Counted from the stretch's first letter, positions 25,480 to 35,053 are shown. The stretch is DNA of 64,000 nt from Antarcticirhabdus aurantiaca (GCF_009765365.1 NZ_VTOM01000016.1:1-64000), one strand, 5' to 3'. Translations and numbers: made by a program. Notes: generated from the letters alone by a model not told the origin.

Positions 25480-26859
25480 TCAGCGGATGGTTGCGAGCAC
25501 CGCCTTTGCCTCCGGCAGCGCTTGAGGTCGAACGGGGCCTCCCTCGGGGGACGGATTGAGGATGATCAGGCGCCAGAAGAGGTTACCCGATCTCCACAAC
25601 GTGTAGGTGGCGGGCCAATCGCTCTTTATCGTGAGGGCCTCGCGCTGGACCACGGACCTTCCCCAAAGTATGTCGCTTTGCCAGCGCCCCCTCATCGTGA
25701 CCTGCGAACTGGCGTTGAGTTCCAACGCGCCCGCATAATCGGTCATGGACATGCCCGATGCGGGCTCGGCGCCGAGATAGAGGAGGACACTCTCGTCCCC
25801 CGGCGCGAAGGTGCTGAGGTCAGTCCCGTCCGGCGCCTTCATCTCCTGCGAGATCCATCCCGCCGGCAGGTGGACCGAGTCGCCGGTCACCGGGTTGGTC
25901 CAGTTCGTCGGCGGGGCACCCGCGGCGTCGCCATGGTCGGGATGATCGACCACGCGGCTGAAGGCAAGGACGCCGAACACGACCACGATCGACAGGAATG
26001 TCGCCGCTGCCTGCCGCAGGGCACCGATCGGGTGCGCGATGACGGTCGCGCTGCCGATGTCGTAGCGCGCCGGCTGGCGATCCTTCACCTCTCGGAAGTT
26101 GTTGAGGAGCGGGATCAGCGAGATGACGGGCAGCCCCATCGCCAGGCCGTAGAACCAGACCTTGAACTCGCGGACGGTGTTCCAGGAGAAACCGGGCGGA
26201 TCGCCGCCATCGGTTCGAACGACCTCGAGGGCGAACATCCTCTTGCCGAGCGAGGTGCCGAAGATGCCGACGATCAGGGCATTCAAGAAGGCGCCCGCCG
26301 CGACGGAGGCGATGCCGATGCCTGCCTCCGGAGCCTCCAGAAGGCGGTCTTGGACATCGGGCATGGCGAAGGCAACGAAAGCGCCCGCCACGACGGCGAG
26401 ATAGGTCAGGTCGAACTGTCGCGCGAGATAGCGAGACCACGGGCCGGCCGGATCGTGGCCCGCCAGGGCCGCAACGGATGCGGGCGCCTCGTCCTCGATC
26501 GGGCCGTCGCCCGCCACGGGAACGATGCGCGGCGGCTCCGCCGACAACGGCTCCGGAACTTGGGCGGGTGCCTGAAGGACAGGCGGCATGGCCGAAGGAA
26601 GGTACGGCTCGTCATGCGGCGCCTTTGTCGCCCCGCTGTCGGTGACGGAAGCGCGCGAGCGACAGAGCGGGAGCGGAGGCGGCAAGCGTCCCAAAACGGC
26701 GGCAAACTGCGCCACCTCCCCCAGCGGCTCCCAGTCGCCCATACCCTCGCGCCAGACCAGCGTGTCACGACCGATTTGCCGGGAGGCGACAAGCTTCTCG
26801 AGCTCATCCTGAGCATGGGGCCCGCTCGGTTCCTCATCCTTGGCGTAGTACCATTCCAT
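25480..26859 (-). CDS. GYF_2-RDD membrane protein
   Basis: A 459-residue membrane protein. The N-terminal GYF_2 domain (MEWYYAKDEEPSGPHAQDEL, GDWEPLGEV) is a protein-binding module for proline-rich peptides; a proline-rich linker follows (about 60-125). Then comes an RDD domain with several helices (SRYLARQFDLTYLAVVAGAF, FGTSLGKRMFALEVV, a hallmark RDD segment), another helix near 295, and a soluble C-terminal part of about 150 residues with strands (WTNPVTGDSVHLPAGWI). It is the last gene of a three-gene run, 46 bases after the 123-residue membrane gene. Function unknown. Confidence 0.8.
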   Translation of the reverse strand: MEWYYAKDEEPSGPHAQDELEKLVASRQIGRDTLVWREGMGDWEPLGEVAQFAAVLGRLPPPLPLCRSRASVTDSGATKAPHDEPYLPSAMPPVLQAPAQVPEPLSAEPPRIVPVAGDGPIEDEAPASVAALAGHDPAGPWSRYLARQFDLTYLAVVAGAFVAFAMPDVQDRLLEAPEAGIGIASVAAGAFLNALIVGIFGTSLGKRMFALEVVRTDGGDPPGFSWNTVREFKVWFYGLAMGLPVISLIPLLNNFREVKDRQPARYDIGSATVIAHPIGALRQAAATFLSIVVVFGVLAFSRVVDHPDHGDAAGAPPTNWTNPVTGDSVHLPAGWISQEMKAPDGTDLSTFAPGDESVLLYLGAEPASGMSMTDYAGALELNASSQVTMRGRWQSDILWGRSVVQREALTIKSDWPATYTLWRSGNLFWRLIILNPSPEGGPVRPQALPEAKAVLATIR

Positions 26860-26905
26860 GCCCGCCCCCCGGCACCGCGGCCGACATGCCCGAAGATCGA
26901 GTGCT

Positions 26906-27277
26906 TCAGATGCCTCTCAGCGGCACGCCGCTCGGAGAGGCCGATCCGTCCTGCTGGATCCAGACCCCAACTTCCCTCAACATGACGATCAGTTCCCCGC
27001 CCAAGTGTCGGAGGATCAGCACGCTGAGGATCAGGTTCACTGCCGCGATCATCGCTGGGGTCAGCCAATCGATGAAGCGGAAGCCGGGCGTGCGCATCGC
27101 CTCTCGCCCTATCAGGAAGAGCGCTGCCAGCGGCGGGCCGAGGAGGATGGGCACACATGCAAGGACAAGAACGATGCGCTCGAACGGGACCGTGCGCATC
27201 GTCCGGCGTGCGGCGGCCTCGACGGCGCCCGACACCGAGGCGCTGCCGTGGAGCCTGGGCGGCGTGGAACGCACCAT
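26906..27277 (-). CDS. small two-helix membrane protein
   Basis: The 123-residue product has two or three hydrophobic segments (RIVLVLACVPILLGPPLAAL and AMIAAVNLILSVLILRHLGG) and a charged N-terminus. I do not recognise a family. It starts one base after the stop of the GYF/TM2 gene (TGA-C-ATG), so translation is coupled, and it precedes the GYF-RDD gene. The three products are probably a membrane complex or share regulation. Confidence 0.65.
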   Translation of the reverse strand: MVRSTPPRLHGSASVSGAVEAAARRTMRTVPFERIVLVLACVPILLGPPLAALFLIGREAMRTPGFRFIDWLTPAMIAAVNLILSVLILRHLGGELIVMLREVGVWIQQDGSASPSGVPLRGI

Positions 27278-27278
27278 G

Positions 27279-27914
27279 TCAGAGCACCACGCCCGCTGCC
27301 GCGAGACGCTGCTCGTAGCGGCGGTTCATCTTCTTCGCCGTTCCATAGGCATCGAACCAGGACCATATCATGATGATCCAGCCGAGAAAGAAGAACCATA
27401 GGAACACGGTGCCGACGAACATCAGGACACCCTTGCCGACCTGCCCGTTGTAGCACTGGCCGAGCCCCGTGATCAGGAACGACAGAACGAAGGCGAGGCC
27501 CGCCGACTTGGCCTTCGCCTCGCCGTCCAGAAGGATCACCTGCGGACGCGGCGCATCGATGTGGTTGGTGACCTGCACCACGGTCGAGCCCCGTTCGGCC
27601 GTGACATGCCCGGCCGATTGGGCTGGCTGCACGGTTGGGATCGCGGGCGGGAATATCGTGGAGAGCGCCGCGTCATCGCCGGCCTTGATCCATTCGGAGG
27701 TACCCACGCGCACGACGTCGCAGTTGCGATCGAGGCGCCCGTCGAGCATCAGTTCCTTCATCCGGTGCCCCGTATAGGGCCCGTAACTCTGGCCGTTCGA
27801 GAGCATGTACCACTCGGCGTCGAGTGGATGCGGCGGCGGACCGCCGATCGGACGCAGGTCCCGCTGGGGCATGGCGGTGACGGTCGTCCCGTTCGGGACG
27901 TCATTGTCTGTCAT
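27279..27914 (-). CDS. GYF_2-like domain protein with a TM2-type membrane hairpin
   Basis: A 211-residue protein: an N-terminal GYF_2-like domain (AEWYMLSNGQSYGPYTGHRM, TSEWIKAGDD), a linker, then two C-terminal helices in the TM2 pattern (AGLAFVLSFLITGLGQCYNG and GTVFLWFFFLGWIIMIWSWF, then DAYGTAKKMN). TM2 proteins are short membrane hairpins of unclear role. The ATG at 27914 follows GGAG at 7 bases; a TTG at 27926 is the alternative. First gene of the three-gene membrane set. Confidence 0.8.
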   Translation of the reverse strand: MTDNDVPNGTTVTAMPQRDLRPIGGPPPHPLDAEWYMLSNGQSYGPYTGHRMKELMLDGRLDRNCDVVRVGTSEWIKAGDDAALSTIFPPAIPTVQPAQSAGHVTAERGSTVVQVTNHIDAPRPQVILLDGEAKAKSAGLAFVLSFLITGLGQCYNGQVGKGVLMFVGTVFLWFFFLGWIIMIWSWFDAYGTAKKMNRRYEQRLAAAGVVL

Positions 27915-28725
27915 GGAGAACTCCAAGGCGCAGAACTCGCGCCGGGCGGGAATGTGGCCATATTCGCCTTATTTCGGCCATCGTTGTCAATCTGGGGACG
28001 CCATCGATCCCGGTCTCGGCTGCCTTATCGTTAAAGCACTGAAACTTGCAGATTTTCGCGTTCGGCAGCATCCGCCTGCCCCGGCCATTCCAAGAGGCTG
28101 CGGCGCGATGACGATCCAGACGCGGGTCGGAGAGCTTCGGCACCCAGGGTTTCAGTGCCGGGTGGATGCGCGGATGCCCCGCGTCCCTCATGGAAACTGG
28201 CCATGTCCGGCTTCATCGGCATCGGCAGCGGACCTCGCTGGACGTCAGTTTCCTTCGATCACCGAAGCAGTGATCGCCGCCGGGGATGCAAGCCGTTGGC
28301 GGCGGTCACGGCGTTCGTGGCCGGATCGACATCGTGGGTCTTTTCCCCGGAGGATCGAACGCGAGGCCTCCACTCCGTGGTACGGTACCGCGCTTCGGCG
28401 ACGGTCGGCATGCACACTTGTCGGGGAAGTTGAAGTCAGGTGCGTCGACGCGCACCGTCCCCGTCGCGGACGGATGCTCGGCGGCCAGCATAGCGCGCGC
28501 GTCATCCTTGGGACGATCGTCGACAGTCTTGCGGGCGCAAGCAAGGAATGGGGAGCCCCCGCAATTGCGTTGGGTGCCGTCACAGGGTTAGGGGACGGTA
28601 AGGGCCCGCCGGACGGCGTCAGTCACCCGCCAAGCTGCGGCATCTCGATCCTTGAAGCACGACAACGCGATGATTATCGTTCCGAGCCAGAGTCTTAGCC
28701 AGCGTCCCAAACCATCCACACCCCG
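27915..28725. other. long intergenic region, nothing recognised
   Basis: The 811 bases must hold the promoter of the GYF/TM2/RDD operon. There is a locally AT-richer patch at about 27960-28060 next to that operon. Open frames here have poor composition and no recognised motif. Confidence 0.3.
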
Positions 28726-28920
28726 ATGAGCTCCTTCGACCGCGTAAAGAACATGCTCGCCGTTTTCGACGTTTTCGACGCCCTCATGCGGGACCTGATG
28801 GCCGAGGTCGAGAACCAGTTGGCGGAGACGGACGGCCAAGCCTCGAAGGGTCCGGAACAGCCCGCGGCCGCCGAGGCGCGGACGGAGCGTCTCCGAGGCG
28901 CGTCGAAGAGGCTGCATTAG
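28726..28920 (+). CDS. possible small acidic helical protein of 64 residues
   Basis: MSSFDRVKNMLAVFDVFDAL followed by MRDLMAEVENQLAETDG reads as an amphipathic helical protein with a disordered tail. No ribosome site is obvious, and the antisense strand is also open, so this is a tentative gene. It matches no family I know. Confidence 0.35.
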   Translation: MSSFDRVKNMLAVFDVFDALMRDLMAEVENQLAETDGQASKGPEQPAAAEARTERLRGASKRLH

Positions 28921-29018
28921 GAGCGCCACAAGGAAGCTCGGACACCCGGGCAGGCTTCACGCCCGACACCCGGGCGCGATCCCGGCTCCCGCGGCGCCGG
29001 ACGAGGACCTCCTGCCTT

Positions 29019-29345
29019 CTACGAATCGGCCGGGACGCGGCTACGGGGCTTGCGGGCCTTCATGTGCCCACGGACGAAGCGTGCCGCTTGGGCATAGGTG
29101 CACGTCTGCCGAAGCTCGAAGCCGAGCTCGGCAAGGTACTCCCCCACAGGCTGGCTCAAGAACCGGCCGTCGGTCCGGAGCTTGCCGGTGAGGGCGTAGA
29201 GCTTGATGTGCGCTTCGTAACTCATGACCCGATCGCGGAGGCAGAGCTCGACGAGCTCACCGAACCGGAGCCCGTCAGCGCCGAAGGGCTCAAGCGGCGC
29301 CCGGACCTTCTGCGTCGCCGCAGAGGGGGCAAGGATCCGGGTCAT
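29019..29345 (-). CDS. hypothetical protein of 108 residues, coupled to the upstream gene
   Basis: The ATG (29345-29343) overlaps the TGA of the 77-residue gene (29344-29342) as ATGA. The product starts MTRILAPSAATQKV and is helical and basic at the end (HMKARKPRSRVPADS), with YEAHIKLYALTGKLRTDGRF and FELRQTCTYAQAARFV in the middle. The coupled start and good composition argue for a real gene. It resembles small DNA- or RNA-binding accessory proteins only in charge; no family is recognised. Confidence 0.55.
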   Translation of the reverse strand: MTRILAPSAATQKVRAPLEPFGADGLRFGELVELCLRDRVMSYEAHIKLYALTGKLRTDGRFLSQPVGEYLAELGFELRQTCTYAQAARFVRGHMKARKPRSRVPADS

Positions 29346-29575
29346 GCGCGGACGAGCCTCTCGAGTTCCGGAGCCGCCTCGCGACACGACGTCTTGGAGC
29401 TGACCGATGTCCGGATCAGCGTCAGGATCCCCTTGCTCCCGGTGCTTTCCCGGGACGGCCGGGGCAGTTCGCCGAATATCCTCCGTTCGGCGTCGGGGAG
29501 GTCGCGGCGCCCATCCCCGATGGTCTCCAACCAAGTGAGGAACTTCCGGCCATGCTTGGTCTTGGCTTCGGTCAC
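29342..29575 (-). CDS. hypothetical protein of 77 residues, first gene of a coupled pair
   Basis: It uses a GTG start at 29575 after GGGAGG at good spacing. The protein (MTEAKTKHGRKFLTWLETIG, then DLPDAERRIFGELP) is basic at the start and helical. Its stop overlaps the start of the 108-residue gene, making a two-gene unit. No domain is recognised. Confidence 0.5.
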   Translation of the reverse strand: MTEAKTKHGRKFLTWLETIGDGRRDLPDAERRIFGELPRPSRESTGSKGILTLIRTSVSSKTSCREAAPELERLVRA

Positions 29576-30275
29576 GAGGGCCTCCCGCCTGGTGGTTGCC
29601 TATGGCTTGCTGGGGAAAGGCTTCCTCTCCCTCGAGGGCGATCGACGCACCGCAACCCTCGGATGCAAGACGGAGGGTGCCTCAAGGAGAGCGTCCTTGA
29701 CAAGGCCCCCTGTATGCCGACCGGCAGGGAGGTGCCTCTTGCATGGGCGACAAGCCCGGCAGGTCGAGGAAGGATGAGTTCGGCACGGTCCACGCCGGCC
29801 TCAAGGATCCAGTGGCTCGACCTGCCCCACACGACGGGGTTGTCGGCAAAGGCCCGGCGAGGACCGCGACCACGACGCCGGCCGGGAACGTCCCCGCCCA
29901 ATCCGATGGCGGGTCCGCTGCCTGTCGGACGCCATGCACTCCCCTTGTGGAGCGGCATCGGGCTTCCGCTCCGATAGGTGGGCCCACCCATAGCGTGGGC
30001 CGGGATCGGGCGGAGCAACGCGAAGCGCACATCAACAGCGGCAATCGAGGTCTCCCGGCTTCGGGGCCAGGGGCGGCCCGCTTCGGGTCGTGGTTTCTCC
30101 GTTGCGCGGCTCACTCCTTGAGCTTTGGTCTGCCACGTGCCCGGCCGACGTCCCGGCTCGGGCGCGGGACGCGCGTCGAACGCGCTTGTGTCGGCCATCG
30201 ATCGACATCGGGGTCACGACGGCCGAACCGCGCAGCCACCACCGCGCGGCGCCGGGGACGGATCGGCGGAAGCCT
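29576..30275. other. intergenic region upstream of the Fnr operon, nothing recognised
   Basis: About 700 bases without a supported gene. A 7-bp stem, GGCCCAC (29983-29989) and GTGGGCC (29997-30003), is the only structure I saw, and it has no T tract. The right end leads into the Fnr box at 30276. Confidence 0.3.
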
Positions 30276-30289
30276 TTGATCCGGATCAA
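30276..30289. promoter_or_regulatory. Fnr box (perfect consensus) upstream of the fnr operon
   Basis: TTGAT-CCGG-ATCAA matches the Fnr/FixK consensus exactly. It lies 64 bases before the start of the 74-residue membrane gene that opens the operon containing the Fnr regulator, so the regulator probably controls itself. Confidence 0.85.
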
Positions 30290-30353
30290 GGCGCTTGGCT
30301 CCGCGACCCCCTATGCACCGCACGACAATAGCCAACGATCCCAGGAGCCAAGG

Positions 30354-30578
30354 TTGTCGACGCAATTCCGCATCTCCCTGCTCATCTACGGGATGGTGAA
30401 CGCCGTCCTCTTCGGCGCCGGAGCGATCACCGTTCTGTCGATCCCTTCCCTCCAGGAGCAGTGGAAGGTCCTGATCCCGATCGTCGTGGTGGCGAGCTTC
30501 GTCCTTGCCGCGCCGATCGCCTGGGCCATCGCGCCCCGCCTTCGCGCCCGCTACTGGCGCGAGAAGGGCCGGCGGTGA
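30354..30578 (+). CDS. small membrane protein upstream of fnr
   Basis: A 74-residue protein with two membrane helices (SLLIYGMVNAVLFGAGAITV and VLIPIVVVASFVLAAPIAWA) and a basic C-terminus. I start it at a TTG (30354) because GGAG lies 8-11 bases upstream and the next codons give STQFRISLLIYG; no ATG is better placed. Similar small proteins are often encoded with fnr/cbb3 genes in this order of bacteria. It ends 4 bases before the fnr ATG. Role unknown. Confidence 0.7.
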   Translation: MSTQFRISLLIYGMVNAVLFGAGAITVLSIPSLQEQWKVLIPIVVVASFVLAAPIAWAIAPRLRARYWREKGRR

Positions 30579-30582
30579 GCCC

Positions 30583-31329
30583 ATGCCCCCGAGCGACACC
30601 TTCCGCCTGTCCGGGGAGCCGGCGCCGCCGCTTCCCCGCCACTGCACCTCATGCCTTTCCTACGAGCGGGGCGCCTGCGGCGTACTGACCCCGGACCAGC
30701 TGCGCCGCCTGGCGGCGACGGCGCTTCGCAGGCGCTTCCCGCCCGGCTCGCAGATCCTCCCGCCGACCCGTGCCGAGGACCTGTGCGCCAGCCTCGTCTC
30801 GGGCGTCGCCAAGCTGTCGTGCCACCTCGAGGGCGGACGCCAGCAGATCGTCGCCCTGGCGACCGCGCCGAGCATCGTGGCGGCGCCCTTCGCGGACCGC
30901 GACGACACGCGGGCGGTCGCGGCCACGGAGGTGGACGTCTGCCTGCTTCGGCGTTCGACGCTCGAGGACCTCGCGCGAGAGAACCATGCCCTCGAGCACG
31001 AACTGCACGAAAGCTCCCTCGCCGACCTGCGCGACGCGCGCGAGCTCCTCGTGACCCTGGGACGCAAGTCGGCCCGGGAGCGGGTCGCCTGGTTCCTCCT
31101 TTTCATGCGGCAGCGGCACTGCCGAACGGAAGAACCCGCGCCTGAGGGGAGTGTGATCGAGCTGCCGCTCTCGCGCGGCGACATCGCCGACTTCCTGGGG
31201 CTGACCATCGAGACGGTCAGCCGTCAGTTCTCCCAGCTCAAGAACGAGGGCGCCATCACCGTTCCCGACGGGAGGCGCTTCTCAGTCCGAGACCTCCGCC
31301 AGTTGGAGGCGGCCGCCGGGCGGGCGTGA
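30583..31329 (+). CDS. fnrN: FnrN-type oxygen-sensing Crp/Fnr regulator
   Basis: A 248-residue Crp/Fnr protein of the oxygen-sensing type. N-terminal Cys21, Cys24 and Cys32 (CTSCLSYERGAC, C-x2-C-x7-C) plus central Cys120 (EVDVCLLRR) can hold a [4Fe-4S] cluster that dimerises the protein only without oxygen. The effector domain has GVAKLSC...GGRQQIVAL, and the HTH LSRGDIADFLGLTIETVSRQ carries the E-x2-SR that reads TTGAT. It precedes the cbb3 operon and its own operon has a consensus Fnr box, so it should activate the oxidase at low oxygen and autoregulate. Symbol is by type, since Fnr paralogue names vary. Confidence 0.9.
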   Translation: MPPSDTFRLSGEPAPPLPRHCTSCLSYERGACGVLTPDQLRRLAATALRRRFPPGSQILPPTRAEDLCASLVSGVAKLSCHLEGGRQQIVALATAPSIVAAPFADRDDTRAVAATEVDVCLLRRSTLEDLARENHALEHELHESSLADLRDARELLVTLGRKSARERVAWFLLFMRQRHCRTEEPAPEGSVIELPLSRGDIADFLGLTIETVSRQFSQLKNEGAITVPDGRRFSVRDLRQLEAAAGRA

Positions 31330-31384
31330 GGCCGACGCGCCCGCTCCTGCCGGGAACCCTCCGCCCAACAGAAATCCGGCGGCT

Positions 31385-31398
31385 TTGATCCCGGTCAA
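31385..31398. promoter_or_regulatory. Fnr box upstream of ccoN
   Basis: TTGAT-CCCG-GTCAA matches the Fnr consensus at 9 of 10 fixed positions. It lies 75 bases before the chosen ccoN start, a normal place for activation. Confidence 0.85.
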
Positions 31399-31473
31399 TG
31401 CTTGCACGCCGGCGCTCGGGTAAGCCCGAGCCCGGGCATCCCAGCCATGCCCCCGAACGAACCAGGACGTGCG

Positions 31474-33099
31474 ATGGAACTCGTGAATCCCTTCGTGCTG
31501 CTGCCGATCGCGGCGGCGGCGTTCTTCGCCGCGGGCTACGCGCACGACGCGCAGTTCGCGGCTCACATGGGCCTCATCTCGCTCCTGGCCCTCGGCCTGT
31601 CCGTATGGCGGGTGGCCACGATGGATCCCGCCCGCCCTGTCCCGGCGCTGGCCGCCAGCCCGGCGCAGACACGGCCGGGCATGCCGTACTACATGGACGG
31701 ACCGATCCGTTACGGCACGGTCGCCACCGTGTTCTGGGGCATCGTCGGCTTCCTCGTCGGCGTCCTCATCGCCGCCCAGCTCGCCTGGCCCGACCTCAAC
31801 CTCGAGCCCTACCTCAACTTCAGCCGGCTCCGGCCGCTGCACACGTCGGGCGTCATCTTCGCCTTCGGCGGCAACGCGCTGATCGCGACGTCCTTCTACA
31901 TCGTCCAGCGCACCACGGCTGCCCGGCTCTTCGGCGGCAACCTCGCCTGGTTCGTGTTCTGGGGCTACCAGCTCTTCATCGTGCTCGCCGCGACCGGCTA
32001 CCTGATGGGCGTCACCCAGTCGAAAGAATACGCCGAGCCCGAGTGGTACATCGACATCTGGCTGACGATCGTCTGGGTCGCCTACCTCGTCGTCTTCCTC
32101 GGCACGCTCGTCCGCCGGAAGGAACCCCACATCTACGTGGCGAACTGGTTCTTCCTCGCCTTTATCGTCACGATCGCGCTCCTCCACGTCGTCAACAACC
32201 TCGCGGTGCCCGTCTCCTTCCTCGGCTCGAAGTCCTATCCCGCCTTCTCCGGCGTCCAGGACGCGCTGGTGCAATGGTGGTACGGGCACAACGCGGTCGG
32301 CTTCTTCCTGACCGCCGGCTTCCTGGGCATGATGTACTACTTCATCCCGAAGCAGGTGAACCGCCCGGTCTATTCCTACCGCCTGTCGATCGTGCACTTC
32401 TGGTCGCTGATCTTCATGTACATCTGGGCGGGCCCGCACCACCTGCACTACACCGCCCTGCCCGACTGGGCGCAGACGTTGGGCATGGTCTTCTCGGTGA
32501 TGCTGTGGATGCCCTCCTGGGGCGGCATGATCAACGGCCTGATGACGCTGTCGGGAGCTTGGGACAAGCTGCGCACAGACCCGGTCCTGCGCATGCTGGT
32601 GATCGCCGTCGCCTTCTACGGCATGGCCACCTTCGAGGGGCCGATGATGTCGATCAAGGCGGTGAACTCGCTCTCGCACTACACCGACTGGACCATCGGC
32701 CACGTCCACTCCGGCGCGCTCGGTTGGAACGGCATGATCACCTTCGGCGCGATCTACTATCTCGTGCCGCGGCTCTGGAACACGAACGGGCTCTACTCGC
32801 TGCGCCTCGTCAACTGGCACTTCTGGCTGGCGACGATCGGCATCGTGCTCTACGCCGCCTCGATGTGGGTCGCCGGCATCACGCAGGGGCTGATGTGGCG
32901 GGAGTACGACGCCGAGGGCTACCTCGTCTGGTCCTTCGCCGAGACCGTCGCCGCGATGAACCCCTTCTACGTCATCCGGATGCTCGGCGGCCTCCTCTAC
33001 CTCGTCGGCGGCCTGCTGATGGCCTTCAACGTCTGGCGGACCATCCGCTCGGCCGCTCCCGCCGCCCATCCCGTCGGCGTCGTCCAGCCGGCCGAGTGA
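31474..33099 (+). CDS. ccoN: cytochrome cbb3 oxidase subunit I
   Basis: CcoN is the catalytic haem-copper subunit of the high-affinity cbb3 oxidase, reducing O2 to water and pumping protons in the inner membrane. The 541-residue product has about 12 helices and the expected His ligands: [30 protein letters not shown] and [14 protein letters not shown] start at 31474 because AGGACG precedes it at good spacing; TTG 31402 and ATG 31447 are longer options that only add non-conserved residues. It opens the ccoNOQP operon under an Fnr box. Confidence 0.97.
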   Translation: MELVNPFVLLPIAAAAFFAAGYAHDAQFAAHMGLISLLALGLSVWRVATMDPARPVPALAASPAQTRPGMPYYMDGPIRYGTVATVFWGIVGFLVGVLIAAQLAWPDLNLEPYLNFSRLRPLHTSGVIFAFGGNALIATSFYIVQRTTAARLFGGNLAWFVFWGYQLFIVLAATGYLMGVTQSKEYAEPEWYIDIWLTIVWVAYLVVFLGTLVRRKEPHIYVANWFFLAFIVTIALLHVVNNLAVPVSFLGSKSYPAFSGVQDALVQWWYGHNAVGFFLTAGFLGMMYYFIPKQVNRPVYSYRLSIVHFWSLIFMYIWAGPHHLHYTALPDWAQTLGMVFSVMLWMPSWGGMINGLMTLSGAWDKLRTDPVLRMLVIAVAFYGMATFEGPMMSIKAVNSLSHYTDWTIGHVHSGALGWNGMITFGAIYYLVPRLWNTNGLYSLRLVNWHFWLATIGIVLYAASMWVAGITQGLMWREYDAEGYLVWSFAETVAAMNPFYVIRMLGGLLYLVGGLLMAFNVWRTIRSAAPAAHPVGVVQPAE

Positions 33100-33174
33100 A
33101 CCCTCGGGGCGGGCCCCGCGCCCGTCCCTCCTTCGCCCGATCCCGACCGCCTTCTCCTCCCAAGGGCAGCATCC

Positions 33175-33930
33175 ATGCTCGATCCCCTGTCGAAGTTCAT
33201 CTTCCGCCACCACCACAAGGTCGAGCGGAACGTCACCGTCCTCCTCGTCCTGTCCTTCCTGGTCGTCACGATTGGCGGCATCGTCGAGATCGTCCCGCTC
33301 TTCTACGTCCACAACACGATCGAGAAGGTCGAGGGCGTGCGGCCCTACTCGCCGCTGGAGCTGGCGGGTCGCAACGTCTACGTCCGCGAGGGCTGCTACA
33401 CCTGCCACTCGCAGCAGATCCGGCCGATGCGCGACGAGGTCGAGCGCTACGGCCACTACTCGCTCGCCGCCGAGTCCATGTACGACCACCCCTTCCAGTG
33501 GGGCTCGAAGCGTACCGGGCCGGACCTCGCCCGCGTCGGCAACCGCTATTCCGACGAGTGGCACGTCCGCCATCTGGCCGATCCGCGCTCGGTGGTCCCG
33601 GAGTCGATCATGCCGCGTTACGACCATCTGGCCGAGACCGACCTGAGGACCGACGACATCGCCGACCACCTCCAGGTGAACGCGACCCTCGGCGTGCCCT
33701 ACACCCCCGAGATGGTCGCCGAGGCCCGGGCGGACCTCCTCGCCCAGGGACGCAACGGGACGGACACCGCGGGCCTCGAGACCCGCTACCCCAAGGTCCA
33801 GGCCCGGGACTTCGACGGCAACCCGCAGCGCCTGACCGAGATGGACGCCCTCGTCGCCTACCTGCAGGGGCTCGGCACCTCGGTCGACTTCACGCGCTAC
33901 GAGCCCCTCGCCCACGAAAACCTGCGGTAG
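33175..33930 (+). CDS. ccoO: cytochrome cbb3 oxidase subunit II (mono-haem cytochrome c)
   Basis: The 251-residue subunit has one N-terminal membrane anchor ([20 protein letters not shown]) and a periplasmic cytochrome c domain with a single haem c site, [12 protein letters not shown], and the distal Met in [10 protein letters not shown]. It passes electrons from CcoP to CcoN. Length and order are normal. It follows ccoN after 75 bases, in which no second promoter is evident. Confidence 0.97.
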   Translation: MLDPLSKFIFRHHHKVERNVTVLLVLSFLVVTIGGIVEIVPLFYVHNTIEKVEGVRPYSPLELAGRNVYVREGCYTCHSQQIRPMRDEVERYGHYSLAAESMYDHPFQWGSKRTGPDLARVGNRYSDEWHVRHLADPRSVVPESIMPRYDHLAETDLRTDDIADHLQVNATLGVPYTPEMVAEARADLLAQGRNGTDTAGLETRYPKVQARDFDGNPQRLTEMDALVAYLQGLGTSVDFTRYEPLAHENLR

Positions 33931-33936
33931 GCGGCG

Positions 33937-34110
33937 ATGAACCTCTACGAGACCCTCCGCCACTTCGCCGACAGCTGGGGATTGCTCGCCCTCGCTCTCG
34001 TCTTCCTCGCCATCGTCCTGTGGGCCTTCCGGCCCGGTTCCAAGCGCGCCTACCGCGACCAGGCCGACATCCCCTTCAAGTACGACCCGGAGGACAGGAA
34101 CCGTGAGTAA
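33937..34110 (+). CDS. ccoQ: cbb3 oxidase small subunit CcoQ (FixQ)
   Basis: A 57-residue single-helix protein, MNLYETLRHFADSWGLLALA then LVFLAIVLWAFRPGSK, with a charged C-terminus. CcoQ stabilises the assembled oxidase. It starts 6 bases after ccoO and overlaps the start of ccoP by 8 bases, so translation is coupled. Confidence 0.93.
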   Translation: MNLYETLRHFADSWGLLALALVFLAIVLWAFRPGSKRAYRDQADIPFKYDPEDRNRE

Positions 34111-35053
34111 CATCGGCGCCGACGAGGGCTTCCCGCGCGTTCCCGAATCCGAACCCCACCGCGGCGAGATCGATCAGCCCACGGGCACGGCGACGACCGG
34201 CCACGAATGGGACGGCATCAAGGAGCTGAACACGCCGATGCCGCGCTGGTGGCTCTGGGTGTTCTACGCCACGCACGTATGGGCCTTGGTCTACATCGTC
34301 CTGTTCCCGGCGATCCCTCTCCTGAAGGACTCGACCACCGGCCTTCTCGGCTGGCACTCGCGCTCCGAGGTCGCCGAGGAGATCGACACCGCCGCGGTGG
34401 CGCGAGCCGACCAGTTCGAGCGCATCCGCAACCTCCCCATCGAGCAGGTGGCGGACGACGAGACGCTCCGCAATCTCGCGGTGCGCGGCGGCGAGTCGGC
34501 CTTCAAGGTCAACTGCGTCCAGTGCCACGGCGCGGACGCGGCCGGGGGCATCGGCTTCGCCAACCTCAACGACGACGACTGGATCTGGGGCGGTTCGCTG
34601 GAGGCGATCGAGCAGACCATCGCCCATGGCGTGCGCCATGCGGGCGACGACGAGACGCGCCTGTCGGAGATGCCCGCCTTCGGCCGCGACGGCATGCTCG
34701 ACCGCGAGCAGATCGCGGCCGTCACCCGCCACGTCCTGTCGCTGTCGGGCGCGGGGCCGGCCGACCCGGCGGGCGCGACGGTCTTCGCCGACAACTGCGC
34801 CGCCTGCCACGGGGCGAGCGGCGAGGGCAACCGCGACGTCGGCGCCCCGCGCCTGTCCGACGCCGTCTGGCTCTATTCGAGCGACCCGGCGGCGATCCGC
34901 GCGCAGATCCACAATCCCAAGCACGGCGCGATGCCGTCCTGGAGCCAGCGGCTCGATCCCGCCACGGTCAAGCAGCTCGCCATCTATGTCCATTCGCTCG
35001 GCGGCGGCGAGGAAGAAGGCTCGCGCGAGGCCAGCGCCGGGGCGATCGATTGA
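34103..35053 (+). CDS. ccoP: cytochrome cbb3 oxidase subunit III (di-haem cytochrome c)
   Basis: The 316-residue subunit begins with a GTG inside the end of ccoQ. It has a cytoplasmic N-terminus with the conserved WDGIKELNTPMPRWW, one or two membrane helices, and two periplasmic cytochrome c domains with haem sites VNCVQCHG and DNCAACHG; Met ligands are in SEMPAFG and GAMPSW. It accepts electrons from cytochrome c and hands them to CcoO. Its TGA stop lies inside the Fnr box that should drive ccoG. Confidence 0.96.
   Translation: MSNIGADEGFPRVPESEPHRGEIDQPTGTATTGHEWDGIKELNTPMPRWWLWVFYATHVWALVYIVLFPAIPLLKDSTTGLLGWHSRSEVAEEIDTAAVARADQFERIRNLPIEQVADDETLRNLAVRGGESAFKVNCVQCHGADAAGGIGFANLNDDDWIWGGSLEAIEQTIAHGVRHAGDDETRLSEMPAFGRDGMLDREQIAAVTRHVLSLSGAGPADPAGATVFADNCAACHGASGEGNRDVGAPRLSDAVWLYSSDPAAIRAQIHNPKHGAMPSWSQRLDPATVKQLAIYVHSLGGGEEEGSREASAGAID

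Noticed and set aside
29983-30003. 7-bp hairpin as a terminator
   Set aside because: The stem is short for this GC content, with no T tract and no gene ending nearby.
31398-34106. Long plus-strand frame overlapping ccoN, ccoO and ccoQ
   Set aside because: It is Arg/Pro/Ala-rich out-of-frame reading of the same genes; the cco proteins are in the other frames.
31282-34113. Very long open frame on the minus strand opposite ccoN-ccoO-ccoQ (more than 900 codons)
   Set aside because: It is the antisense of well-recognised oxidase genes; the product is a repetitive Asp/Val/Glu/Gly/Arg mix without any domain, as expected opposite high-GC coding DNA.
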